Shown piece by piece: positions 1 through 7,153 of a stretch of DNA of 9,883 bases (position 1 is the first letter of the stretch; every line of letters begins with the position of its first letter). The translations under genes and the position numbers were made by a program. The notes under the pieces were generated by a model. It did not search any database, was not told where the DNA came from, and worked only from the letters and a program-made list of their open reading frames with translations. Source of the DNA: an uncultured Actinomycetes bacterium (GTDB lineage: Bacteria; Actinomycetota; Aquicultoria; CAJVYJ01); NCBI GenBank assembly GCA_913009475.1, contig CAJVYJ010000059.1:1-9883 (forward strand), given 5' to 3'.

Positions 1-800
1 ATCCATAGCTTACGGCTGGAAATCCTCTTTTTCGCCGGTTTAAAATAAGTACCGGTCCGCTGATTTAACGCTTCTCTTAAAACGTCCGGCCGGCGCCCGT
101 CAGCGATAACCAAACCCGCGCGCGCAGCGGTGACGATGCGAGCCGCGTTTATCTTAGTAACCATGCCGCCTGAGCCAAAATGACTGCCGATGCCTTCGGC
201 CATGGCTTCAATCTCCGGGCTTATCTCATCTACCGTTTTAATTAATTTAGCTTCCTTATGCTTGCGGGGGTCAGCCGTATGCAGTCCGGAAATATCACTT
301 AATATTATCAATAAATCAGCTTCCACCAGCACCGTAACCAGCGCCGCCAAAGTATCATTGTCACCAAAACATATCTCATCGACAGCGGTGGTATCATTCT
401 CGTTGATTAAAGGAACAATGTTCATCTTGATCAGTTCATTTAAAGTATTCCTGGCGTTAAGATACTGCTGGCGATGAGTGGTGTCGAATTGTGTCAACAA
501 TATCTGCCCGATAGTCAACTCTTCTTTAAGAAACAGTGACGCGTACTTTTTAAACAACAACCCTTGACCGACCGCGGCTGAAGCTTGAAGCTTAGGAATC
601 TCTTGAGGGCGACAATCAAGGTTAAGCCTCTCCGAACCGGCCGCTATCGCTCCCGATGAAACCAAGGCCATCTCATAACCGGTTTTGGCCAGAGCTGATA
701 TCTGCCCGACAATATCTCTCATGCGATTGAAATTGATACGGCCATTTCTGGTAGTAATTAAAGAAGTACCTATTTTTACAACTATTCTTTTTTTCTTCAT
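1..800 (-). CDS. proB: Glutamate 5-kinase ProB, 3' end beyond the window
   Basis: Phosphorylates L-glutamate with ATP to gamma-glutamyl phosphate, the first step of proline synthesis in the cytoplasm. The visible 266 residues form an amino-acid-kinase domain: VVKIGTS at 7-13 (nucleotide-binding start), SSGAIAAG at 48-55, INENDTTAV at 132-140 followed by the FGDND motif at 145-149, and GSGGMVTK at 209-216. The frame is open to the left edge. The last visible residues (RISSRKLW) resemble the linker that precedes a C-terminal PUA domain in full-length ProB, so a PUA domain probably follows outside the window; this is inferred. The ATG at 800 places the conserved VVKIGTS where the family expects it. 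There is no good SD upstream, only an A-rich run, and the gene follows obg by 11 bases, so translational coupling is likely. obg-proB-proA is a common bacterial order, so proA may lie just outside. Confidence 0.95.
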   Translation of the reverse strand, partial: MKKKRIVVKIGTSLITTRNGRINFNRMRDIVGQISALAKTGYEMALVSSGAIAAGSERLNLDCRPQEIPKLQASAAVGQGLLFKKYASLFLKEELTIGQILLTQFDTTHRQQYLNARNTLNELIKMNIVPLINENDTTAVDEICFGDNDTLAALVTVLVEADLLIILSDISGLHTADPRKHKEAKLIKTVDEISPEIEAMAEGIGSHFGSGGMVTKINAARIVTAARAGLVIADGRRPDVLREALNQRTGTYFKPAKKRISSRKLW

Positions 801-811
801 CTTTTTTTAGA

Positions 812-2143
812 TTAGTTATTCCGTCTTCTTTTTGACGGCCCCGACTTTCCGGTTTCGGGTTGAAATTCAAATTTAAATTTATCGATGACTATCTCATCTC
901 CGGCGCTCGCACCGGCCCGCCGTAATATTTTATCAATATCCATTTTTGTCAAACTTTTCTGTAAATGTTCAACCGCTTCCCTATTATCGAAATTAGTCAT
1001 GACTACCGTGCGGCACAATTTTTTACCGTACAGCCGCCAGACATGTGGCTTGACCTTCTTCACTGAAACTTTATCACTTATCTCCTCAAGACGGTAGATA
1101 TGATCTTCCGACAGCGGTTGGCTCAACTCTTCTTTCATCGTGGCCCTTAGTTTATCCAGACGGTCGGCTATAATGAATAATAACTCTCTGATGCCGGCGC
1201 CGGTTACCGCCGAAATCGCGACAAACGTAAGACCTTTATCAGCAAAATACCGGCTGATTTTTTCAATTTTGTTCTCCGGCATATCAACTATATCGATTTT
1301 GTTTCCGACTATAATTCTTGGTCTTGCGACTAATTCGGGATTATATAAGGATAGTTCCCGCTCGATTTTTAGATAATCTTTAATAGGGTCGCGTTCGTCG
1401 TGTTCTGAAAGATCAAGAACGTGCATAAGAATAGAACTGCGATCGACATGGCGGAGAAATTTATCACCCAAGCCTTTGCCTTTATGCGCGCCTTCTATCA
1501 GGCCGGGTATGTCAGCCACGACAAAAGTGCGATTATCCTCGGTCTCTACCATTCCAAGCTGAGGATGGATGGTAGTAAACGGATAGGCGGCTATCTTAGG
1601 CCGCGCCGCCGATATTCTGCTTATTAAGGTTGATTTCCCTACATTGGGATAGCCGATAATTCCGACATCGGCCAAGAGCTTCAATTCCATGTAAAGCTCT
1701 TTTTCTTCCCGAGGTTCCCCCATTTCAGCAAAGCCGGGGGCTTTCCTGACCGAAGTGGCAAAGTGACCGTTTCCTCGACCGCCCATACCGCCTTCGGCAA
1801 CAACCAGTTTGTCTCCCTCTGCAACCAGTTCACCGATTTTTCGCTTATTTTGGCTATAGGCGATGGTTCCCAACGGTACTCGTAATACCAAGTCAGCGCC
1901 ATTGTGGCCATAGCGGTCATTGCCCTTGCCGTGTTGCCCCCGCTCAGCCCGGAAATACCGGTGAAAACGAAAATCCTGAAGCGTACGTAAACCTGGGTCG
2001 GCAAGTAAAATAACATCTCCGCCCTTGCCGCCGTCGCCACCATCCGGACCACCCTTGGGACGGTATTTTTCCCGGTGAAAACTGACGCAGCCATTACCAC
2101 CCGAACCCGCTTTTATTATTATTTTAGCTTCATCTGTAAACAT
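812..2143 (-). CDS. obg: Obg/CgtA GTPase
   Basis: Essential-type GTPase that binds the 50S subunit and acts in ribosome assembly and stress control. It has 443 residues in three parts. The glycine-rich Obg fold spans about 1-158 (KAGSGGNG, then KGGPDGGDGGKGG). The G domain shows G1 GYPNVGKS at 164-171, G2 threonines at 190-191, G3 DIPG at 211-214, G4 NKID at 280-283 and G5 SAVTG at 310-314. A C-terminal OCT domain spans about 350-425 and marks the longer Obg form found in many Gram-positive and Chloroflexota genomes. The tail is basic (KRRRNN). The ATG at 2143 is the family's usual start (MFTDEAKIIIKAG). Its SD-like GGAT overlaps the end of rpe, which stops 3 bases upstream, implying co-translation with rpe. 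All nucleotide-binding motifs look intact. Confidence 0.97.
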   Translation of the reverse strand: MFTDEAKIIIKAGSGGNGCVSFHREKYRPKGGPDGGDGGKGGDVILLADPGLRTLQDFRFHRYFRAERGQHGKGNDRYGHNGADLVLRVPLGTIAYSQNKRKIGELVAEGDKLVVAEGGMGGRGNGHFATSVRKAPGFAEMGEPREEKELYMELKLLADVGIIGYPNVGKSTLISRISAARPKIAAYPFTTIHPQLGMVETEDNRTFVVADIPGLIEGAHKGKGLGDKFLRHVDRSSILMHVLDLSEHDERDPIKDYLKIERELSLYNPELVARPRIIVGNKIDIVDMPENKIEKISRYFADKGLTFVAISAVTGAGIRELLFIIADRLDKLRATMKEELSQPLSEDHIYRLEEISDKVSVKKVKPHVWRLYGKKLCRTVVMTNFDNREAVEHLQKSLTKMDIDKILRRAGASAGDEIVIDKFKFEFQPETGKSGPSKRRRNN

Positions 2144-2146
2144 ATC

Positions 2147-2815
2147 TTATCCAATTACCGCCTGTCTGATCCCCTTAATCGCGCCATCCGGGTCCCCGCC
2201 GCCAAAAACAGCTGAACCGGCTACCAATATGTCAGCTCCGGCTTCTATAATCGACAATGCGTTATCTTGATTCACCCCGCCGTCTACTTCTATTAACGCC
2301 CGGTTTATATGGGCGGAATCCAGTTTTTGCCGCAGCCGGATGATTTTATCCAATGATTCAGGAATAAATATTTGCCCGCCAAAACCGGGGTTGACCGACA
2401 TTATAAGAATATAATCCAGTTTATGTAGAACTTCATCAAGCAAGCCGATGATAGTAGCGGGATTAACAGCCACCCCGACTTTAACACCGCCTGATTCAAC
2501 TTGCTGTAACAATCTGTGCAAATGATTTGTGGCTTCACAATGGACGGATATCCAGTCAGCTCCGGCTTTTATAAAATCATCAATATATAGCTCAGGGTCG
2601 GTAATCATTAAATGAACATCCAAGAGTAATCGTGTCTGAGCCCTTATAGCCTTTACCACCGGCGCACCAATCGTAATATTGGGAACAAAGTGACCATCCA
2701 TAACATCTATATGAAGCACGTCCGCTCCGGCATTTTCAACCACTCTGATTTCATCCGCCAAACGAGCAAAATCAGCCGATAATATCGATGGCGCAATTTT
2801 AATTTTCTTAATCAC
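2147..2815 (-). CDS. rpe: Ribulose-phosphate 3-epimerase
   Basis: Interconverts ribulose 5-phosphate and xylulose 5-phosphate in the pentose phosphate pathway, as a metal-dependent TIM barrel. With the GTG start the protein has 222 residues, the usual family length. Visible active-site elements are APSILSADF at 8-16, HIDVMDG at 35-41 (His35 metal ligand, Asp37 acid/base), DVHLM at 66-70 (His68), the phosphate-loop MSVNPGFGGQ at 139-148, and VDGG at 177-180 (Asp178). Start choice: AGAGG at 2822-2826 lies 6 bases before GTG 2815 but only 3 before the overlapping TTG at 2818, so I prefer GTG; the alternative adds one residue. First gene of the rpe-obg-proB block, with a promoter candidate about 35 bases upstream. 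Confidence 0.96.
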   Translation of the reverse strand: MIKKIKIAPSILSADFARLADEIRVVENAGADVLHIDVMDGHFVPNITIGAPVVKAIRAQTRLLLDVHLMITDPELYIDDFIKAGADWISVHCEATNHLHRLLQQVESGGVKVGVAVNPATIIGLLDEVLHKLDYILIMSVNPGFGGQIFIPESLDKIIRLRQKLDSAHINRALIEVDGGVNQDNALSIIEAGADILVAGSAVFGGGDPDGAIKGIRQAVIG

Positions 2816-2848
2816 CAATCACCTCTTCGCTTCATATAATCAAGCTTA

Positions 2849-2857
2849 ATTATAGCA
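2849..2857 (-). promoter_or_regulatory. Extended -10 promoter for rpe-obg-proB
   Basis: On the minus strand this reads TGCTATAAT, a perfect sigma-70/sigma-A -10 hexamer with an extended TGn. A good -35 is not visible at the standard distance, which extended -10 promoters tolerate. Transcription would start near 2842, leaving a leader of roughly 25 bases before rpe. The assignment rests on the motif match and its position only. Confidence 0.6.
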
Positions 2858-2905
2858 GTTAACTTTATTATTGCTTAATTATTCTTATAATATTGCCCGG
2901 AATTT

Positions 2906-3060
2906 ATTTTAGCAAAAGAGTAGACGCCTCTTTACCTGGATTCCCAGTCAAGGTAGGAATAACAAACGTAGGCGAGCTGAGCATGACAAAAAGCGTCACA
3001 GCCTTCACGAGCGGAGATAAACTCCGCCCCTACACATTCTCACGCCTTACTCCTCACACC
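2906..3060. repeat. Hairpin-rich, non-coding, repeat-like intergenic element
   Basis: The middle of the rpe-lexA intergenic region contains several inverted repeats in a row. ATTCC 2940-2944 pairs with GGAAT 2956-2960. GCTG 2976-2979 plus TGAC 2984-2987 pair with GTCA 2995-2998 plus CAGC 2999-3002, around an A-rich loop. GCGGAG 3011-3016 and CTCCGC 3022-3027 form a perfect 6-base stem with a 5-base loop. The third block, read on the minus strand as TGTAGGGGCGGAG and so on, and the GGATTCCC...GGAAT block resemble short interspersed repeats common in many bacterial genomes. No hairpin is followed by a T run, so they do not look like terminators. No credible gene is present. Without the genome I cannot confirm the element recurs; boundaries are approximate. 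Confidence 0.4.
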
Positions 3061-3090
3061 CACAATCGCGACCAGCCAAAAAATCCATAA

Positions 3091-3104
3091 CGAACAGATG
3101 TTTG
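3091..3104. promoter_or_regulatory. LexA operator (SOS box)
   Basis: CGAACAGATGTTTG fits the Bacillus-type SOS box CGAACRNRYGTTYG at every position. It lies 66 bases before the lexA ATG and overlaps the candidate -35, so LexA bound here should repress its own transcription. Intact flanking position and the perfect match make this the strongest regulatory site in the window. Confidence 0.88.
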
Positions 3105-3130
3105 CAATTAATTCCCAGCTATGGTAAATT
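3102..3130 (+). promoter_or_regulatory. Candidate lexA promoter
   Basis: A -35-like TTGCAA (3102-3107) and a -10-like TAAATT (3125-3130) are separated by 17 bases; each matches consensus at 4 of 6 positions. The -35 overlaps the right half of the SOS box, the expected geometry for repression. Transcription would start near 3137. The hexamers are weak and the region is AT-rich, so the call leans on the operator's position. Confidence 0.45.
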
Positions 3131-3160
3131 GATGGCAGCAAATATTTCGTTATTATTTTT

Positions 3161-3167
3161 AAGGAGG
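3161..3167 (+). promoter_or_regulatory. Ribosome binding site fixing the lexA start
   Basis: AAGGAGG, a full anti-SD match, precedes ATG 3171 by 3 bases. It rules out the in-frame upstream TTG at 3102, which lies inside the operator and promoter and would add a leader with no LexA similarity. Confidence 0.85.
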
Positions 3168-3170
3168 ACA

Positions 3171-3791
3171 ATGAACCAACACAGCTTATCAAAACGTCGG
3201 CAACAGATTATGCGTTTCATCAAAGAAGAATCGCGAAAAAATGGTTATCCGCCTTCAGTGCGCGAGATAGGCGCGGCTGTCGGGCTCTCTTCCAGTTCAA
3301 GTGTGCATTCTCACTTAAAAATATTGGAAGATTTAGGTTATATAAAACGTGACCCCGCCAAGCCTCGAGCTTTAAAGATCTTGCAGCCCGTGAACGGCGA
3401 GCCGAGACGGCAATTCGCTGATTCAAAAACTATTCCCTTAGTCGGCCGGGTTGCCGCCGGCCAACCACTTTTAGCGGAGGAAAATATCGAGGAATATTTA
3501 AACATTCCCGCTGAGATCGCTACTGATGACTCCTTTGTTCTTCAGGTAAACGGTGAGAGCATGATTGACGCCGGCATCCTTAACGGTGACTATGTAGTGG
3601 TGCGCCAGCAAAAAACAGCTGACAATGGTGACATAGTCGTAGCTTTAATAGGTGAAGATGCCACGGTTAAACGTTTCTATAAAGAAGCAAACCGTTTTAG
3701 ATTGGAGCCCGAAAATAAAACCATGTCACCTATATATGCTGATAACGTTTTAATTCTTGGTAAAGTCATTGGTTTGCTGCGCAGACTTTAG
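3171..3791 (+). CDS. lexA: LexA SOS repressor / S24 self-cleaving protease
   Basis: Represses DNA-damage genes until RecA-ssDNA filaments trigger its self-cleavage. It has 206 residues, the usual length. The N-terminal winged helix-turn-helix spans about 1-70 (SKRRQQIMRFI, then GYPPSVREIGAAVGLSS and SVHSHLKILEDLGYIKR). The C-terminal S24 domain carries the Ala96-Gly97 cleavage bond in GRVAAGQPLL, nucleophile Ser130 in NGESM, and general-base Lys167 in ATVKRF, so both DNA binding and autoproteolysis should work. It is the only plus-strand gene here: it diverges from rpe and converges on hflX. Its own promoter region carries a perfect Gram-positive-type SOS box, indicating autoregulation. The alternative start at 3102 is rejected because of the strong SD and the operator position. 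Confidence 0.97.
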   Translation: MNQHSLSKRRQQIMRFIKEESRKNGYPPSVREIGAAVGLSSSSSVHSHLKILEDLGYIKRDPAKPRALKILQPVNGEPRRQFADSKTIPLVGRVAAGQPLLAEENIEEYLNIPAEIATDDSFVLQVNGESMIDAGILNGDYVVVRQQKTADNGDIVVALIGEDATVKRFYKEANRFRLEPENKTMSPIYADNVLILGKVIGLLRRL

Positions 3792-3795
3792 AAAC

Positions 3796-3811
3796 GCCGA
3801 GGCATTTCGGC
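3796..3811. terminator. Weak hairpin between convergent lexA and hflX
   Basis: GCCGA (3796-3800) and TCGGC (3807-3811) form a 5-base stem with a 6-base loop, 4 bases after the lexA stop and in the 48-base gap to the hflX stop. No strong T run follows on either strand, only a TTT several bases downstream on the plus strand. It is the best terminator candidate for both converging transcripts, but a poor one. Confidence 0.25.
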
Positions 3812-3839
3812 CGGACCTTTAGCAATCGCAAACTTATTA

Positions 3840-5111
3840 TTAAACTACTTCATAAGCGGCAAATCTTGCGGCTTGCTTAGGCAACATTTGGACCGTTAAA
3901 ATGCTATCTTCATCTTCTGACTCTTCGGAGATAACAATACCGCGGTCAAATACCTTTTGCCGTAACCCGCCTTGATTATAAGGTATTTTTAATTTTATCA
4001 GTCGATACTCACGATTCATTACCTGGTCAATAAGATTATATAGCTTATCAAAACCATAAGCCGTCTTAGCGGATATCGCTAAAGAATCCGGTTTTTTATT
4101 TAGCTCTTCCTTGCCTTCCCCACTTATCAAATCCGCTTTATTGTATAGATTTATACGAGCTTTATCACCGACATCCAGCTCACTCAAGATGCTATTAACC
4201 GCCCATATCTGTTTTTCTTTATGGGGGTCGGTCGCGTCAATAACATGTAGCAGCAGATGTGCCTGCTTGATTTCACTTAAGGTTGATTTAAATGCCGCGA
4301 TAAGCTCATGGGGCAACTTGTTAATGAAACCGACGGTATCTGAGAGCACCGCTCTTTTGCCACTGGGCATTATTAACTTACGTGAAACTGAATCAAGTGT
4401 GGCAAACAGTTTATCCTCGACCAGAAGACCGGCGTCAGTCAGTTTATTCAGTAACATGGACTTACCGGCGTTAGTATAACCTACCAGTGATATATTAAAC
4501 ACTCCCACTGATTGCCGTTGACGTCGCTGCAAGCTTCTTATCTTACTTAGATGCACAAGCTCACGGTCAAGTTGCCGGATGCGTCGCCTTAATCGCCGCC
4601 TATCGGTTTCAAGTTTAGTCTCACCCGGGCCCCTAGTACCGATTCCACCGCCAAGTCTGGACATTTCAATACCCAAACCTTTTAGGCGCGGCAGATAATA
4701 GTTAAGCTGCGCCAACTCCACTTGAACTTTTCCTTCAGCCGAAGTCGCGTGCTGGGCAAAGATATCCAATATAAGTCCGGTCCGATCAATTACTTTATGG
4801 CCGATAGTTGTTTCCAAGTTAAGCTGTTGCGAAGGGGTAAGCCTGTCATCAAAAACGACAAGACCATTATCGATATCGGCTAAAATCCGAGTAATCTCAT
4901 CGACTTTACCCGGACCGATAAAAGTACGTTTATGAGGTGATACTTTTGCTTGTATAATTTTGGCAACCGCTTTGCCGCCGGCCGTTATGACTAATTTTTC
5001 TAATTCATCTAAAGAATATTCGATTTCCCATAACTTTTGTTTCGGGTAAAGTAATCCTACCAGTACCGCTTCTTCGGAACCAAGGCTATCTGTAACAGTT
5101 GATTTAAACAA
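3840..5111 (-). CDS. hflX: HflX GTPase
   Basis: Ribosome-associated GTPase known to split stalled or stressed 70S ribosomes. It has 423 residues: an N-terminal HflX domain (AVLVGLLYP at 15-23, TFIGPGKVDEI at 63-73, FDDRLTPSQQLNLE at 87-100), the conserved GIGTRGPGETKLETDRR stretch at 156-172 leading into a basic coiled-coil segment (about 170-200), then the G domain. The G domain shows G1 GYTNAGKS at 211-218, switch I ATLD at 237-240, G3 DTVG at 258-261, NKAD as G4 and SAKT as G5. Switch I reads ATLDSVSRK instead of the usual ATLDPTTRR, and Met219 replaces the common Thr after the P loop. The start is a TTG at 5111, one base after the dapL stop, with no strong SD; no other start lies before the conserved AVLVGL. 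Last gene of the seven-gene block, probably made by re-initiation after dapL. Confidence 0.95.
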   Translation of the reverse strand: MFKSTVTDSLGSEEAVLVGLLYPKQKLWEIEYSLDELEKLVITAGGKAVAKIIQAKVSPHKRTFIGPGKVDEITRILADIDNGLVVFDDRLTPSQQLNLETTIGHKVIDRTGLILDIFAQHATSAEGKVQVELAQLNYYLPRLKGLGIEMSRLGGGIGTRGPGETKLETDRRRLRRRIRQLDRELVHLSKIRSLQRRQRQSVGVFNISLVGYTNAGKSMLLNKLTDAGLLVEDKLFATLDSVSRKLIMPSGKRAVLSDTVGFINKLPHELIAAFKSTLSEIKQAHLLLHVIDATDPHKEKQIWAVNSILSELDVGDKARINLYNKADLISGEGKEELNKKPDSLAISAKTAYGFDKLYNLIDQVMNREYRLIKLKIPYNQGGLRQKVFDRGIVISEESEDEDSILTVQMLPKQAARFAAYEVV

Positions 5112-5112
5112 T

Positions 5113-6270
5113 TTACAAAGTCTTTTTAATCCTCTCCATCGCTTCTTTCAAACGACTGTCGGGAACAGTCAGAGAGATACGGATATAACCTTCACCGCTG
5201 GGCCCATAGGCGCCACCCGGTGAAATAACCACTCCGGTCTTATCTAAAACTAAGGTGGCGAAAGATGCTGAAGTATGTCCTTCGGGGACCGGGACCCACA
5301 CATAAATCGTCGCCCGCGAGGGAGTTACTTCTATACCTATCTCTTTTAGCGACTCAACAACGATGCTCTGTCTTCTTTTGTATATGTCGCGCATTTTTCC
5401 AATAATATCTTGAGGTCCGTCAAGCGCTTCTATGCCTGCGTACTGAATAGCGTTAAATACGCCCGAGTCAATATTACTTTTAACGCGGCCTAAAGCTTCG
5501 ATTACACTGGCGTTACCTAAAACCCAGCCACATCTCCAACCGGTCATATTATAGGTTTTGCTTAGTGAATGAAACTCGACACCGACATCCCTGGCCCCCG
5601 GCGTAGATAAAAAGCTGGGAGCGACATAACCGTCAAAAGTCACCTCTGAATAAGGAAAATCATGACAAACAACAATATCGTTCTCTTTCGCGAATTTAAC
5701 GACTTTCTCGAAAAAACCATCCTCGACGATGGCTGAAGTCGGATTGTTAGGATAGTTTAGGAACATCAGCTTGGCCGCTTTAGCGACATCACCGGGAATC
5801 TCATCAAGCTTAGGCATAAAATTATTTCCCGCTTTAAGCGGCATAAAATAAGGCTTGCCGCCGGCTAGTATAGTTCCGGATTTATAGACCGGATAACCAG
5901 GGTCAGGTACCAGCACTACATCACCGGGGTCCACATAAGCGACAGCGATATGCGCGATACCTTCTTTGGAACCTATCAAAGCCAAAACTTCAGTATCAGC
6001 GTCAAATGATAAATCGAACCTTTTCTTGTACCAACGGGCTACCGCCTGGCGAAACGCGGGCATTCCAAAATAAGAAGGATAACGATGGTTGGCGGGAACA
6101 TGCGCTTGGCGGCAAAGAACCTCTATTATATTATCGGGAGTAGGGTCGATGGGGTCACCGATTCCCAGACTGATAACATCAACACCCTCAGCTTTCTTGT
6201 TGTTGATCTTCTTGTCGATTTCGGCAAAAAGATACGGCGGCAGATCGGCGATACGATTAGCTGGTTTCAA
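5113..6270 (-). CDS. dapL: LL-diaminopimelate aminotransferase
   Basis: PLP enzyme that converts tetrahydrodipicolinate directly to LL-2,6-diaminopimelate with glutamate as amino donor, bypassing the succinylase, acetylase and dehydrogenase branches. It has 385 residues and is a fold-type I class I/II aminotransferase. GIGDP at 36-40, NHRYPSYFG at 61-69, GSKEGIAH at 100-107, NYPNNPT at 172-178, Asp204 in CHDFPYSE (pyridine nitrogen contact), Lys238 in SLSKTYNMTGWR (Schiff base) and the C-terminal YIRISL arginine region are all visible. The sequence follows the DapL pattern found in Chloroflexota and Firmicutes rather than aspartate aminotransferases; substrate is therefore inferred from the pattern plus the adjacent dapF. 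It starts with TTG behind a perfect AAGGAGG. Confidence 0.92.
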   Translation of the reverse strand: MKPANRIADLPPYLFAEIDKKINNKKAEGVDVISLGIGDPIDPTPDNIIEVLCRQAHVPANHRYPSYFGMPAFRQAVARWYKKRFDLSFDADTEVLALIGSKEGIAHIAVAYVDPGDVVLVPDPGYPVYKSGTILAGGKPYFMPLKAGNNFMPKLDEIPGDVAKAAKLMFLNYPNNPTSAIVEDGFFEKVVKFAKENDIVVCHDFPYSEVTFDGYVAPSFLSTPGARDVGVEFHSLSKTYNMTGWRCGWVLGNASVIEALGRVKSNIDSGVFNAIQYAGIEALDGPQDIIGKMRDIYKRRQSIVVESLKEIGIEVTPSRATIYVWVPVPEGHTSASFATLVLDKTGVVISPGGAYGPSGEGYIRISLTVPDSRLKEAMERIKKTL

Positions 6271-6276
6271 AAACTT

Positions 6277-6283
6277 CCTCCTT
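6277..6283 (-). promoter_or_regulatory. Ribosome binding site fixing a TTG start for dapL
   Basis: On the minus strand AAGGAGG is followed by 6 bases and then TTG at 6270. This perfect SD at ideal spacing makes the TTG start convincing even though no ATG is near. It lies in the 33-base dapF-dapL gap. Confidence 0.85.
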
Positions 6284-6303
6284 ATTCATCTCTTCAATTA
6301 TTA

Positions 6304-7143
6304 TTATAAACTTATCTTGCCGCTAAATACTTCCTTGGCCGAACCAGCCAGATAAATTTTCTCACTTTCAGCCCATTGGACATCTAAACTGCCCCCCGGC
6401 AAATTAATTTTTACACTGCGCTCGCATAAACCGTTTTTAACCCCCGCGGCCACAGTCGCGCAGGCGCCCGTGCCGCAAGCTAAGGTCAGCCCCGCGCCGC
6501 GCTCCCAAACTTTTAGCTCGATTTCATTTCTTGATAAAACTTGCGCGAACTCGACATTTACCCGCTCGGGGAAGATAGGTAAATTTTCAATTTTACCGCC
6601 AATATCAGCAATGGGGAAATTCTTAAGATCATCAACGAAAATTACGCAATGGGGATTGCCCAGTGATAAGCTTGTCGCCGGCAACTCCCGGCCCTCGACC
6701 TTTATCGGTATATTAATAAACTCCTCCAACTCTACCTTAGCGGGAATAATCTTCGCCATGAAATTAGGCCGGCCCATATCAACTTTAGCTGAAACTGCTT
6801 TCCCATCTCTTAAGTCTAGTGTAATCATGCGAAAACCGGCTTGTGTTTCTATTACAAACCGACTATTATCCGTCCGCCCATGGTCAAAAAGATACTTTGC
6901 CAAACATCTTATGCCATTACCGCACATTTGGGCTTGAGTTCCATCCGGGTTAAAAAAAACCATCTTAAAATCAGCTCCAAAAGAAGCTTGGGCCAAAATC
7001 AAACCATCGGCACCGATGCCAAAATGGCGATCACATATACTTTTTATCTCTTCCGATGTGAGGCCATAATTCTTATCGATCTCATCAATGACAACAAAAT
7101 CATTGCCGATTCCCTGAAATTTAAAAAAAATCAATTCTTTCAT
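6304..7143 (-). CDS. dapF: Diaminopimelate epimerase
   Basis: PLP-independent racemase converting LL-diaminopimelate to the meso form, the direct precursor of lysine and of many peptidoglycans. It has 279 residues, normal for the family. The two catalytic cysteines sit in matching half-domains: Cys74 in MCGNGIRC and Cys223 in ACGTGACA. Substrate-binding GNDF at 13-16, NPDG at 65-68, GNPHCV at 162-167 and the WERGAG loop at 213-218 are intact. It starts with ATG at 7143; AAGGT (7151-7155 on the plus strand, read as the reverse complement) lies 7 bases upstream and overlaps the miaA stop, which is 10 bases away. It precedes dapL, so the two consecutive enzymes are co-expressed. Confidence 0.97.
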   Translation of the reverse strand: MKELIFFKFQGIGNDFVVIDEIDKNYGLTSEEIKSICDRHFGIGADGLILAQASFGADFKMVFFNPDGTQAQMCGNGIRCLAKYLFDHGRTDNSRFVIETQAGFRMITLDLRDGKAVSAKVDMGRPNFMAKIIPAKVELEEFINIPIKVEGRELPATSLSLGNPHCVIFVDDLKNFPIADIGGKIENLPIFPERVNVEFAQVLSRNEIELKVWERGAGLTLACGTGACATVAAGVKNGLCERSVKINLPGGSLDVQWAESEKIYLAGSAKEVFSGKISL

Positions 7144-7153
7144 GTTTGTTACC

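Noticed and set aside
1681..2100. 139-residue minus-strand frame inside obg in another register
   Set aside because: It is a by-product of glycine-rich obg codons, and obg itself is unambiguous.
2886..2891. TATAAT on the plus strand as an upstream promoter reading toward lexA
   Set aside because: The nearest -35-like TTGCTT is only 9 bases away, no TGn precedes it, and it is about 280 bases from lexA in an AT-rich stretch.
3011..3027. GCGGAG/CTCCGC hairpin as an intrinsic terminator
   Set aside because: No T run follows on either strand and no gene ends nearby.
2893..3090. 65-residue plus-strand open frame between rpe and lexA
   Set aside because: It lies across the hairpin-rich repeat-like stretch, has no SD, ends in the SOS-box approach and shows no recognisable domain.
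3102..3170. N-terminal extension of LexA from TTG 3102
   Set aside because: It overlaps the SOS box and promoter, has no SD and no LexA similarity; AAGGAGG before ATG 3171 decides the start.
4111..4479. 122-residue plus-strand frame opposite hflX
   Set aside because: Shadow frame with low-complexity serine/leucine content and no recognisable domain.
6470..6937. 155-residue plus-strand frame opposite dapF
   Set aside because: It is a shadow of the well-supported dapF, with no motif and no SD.
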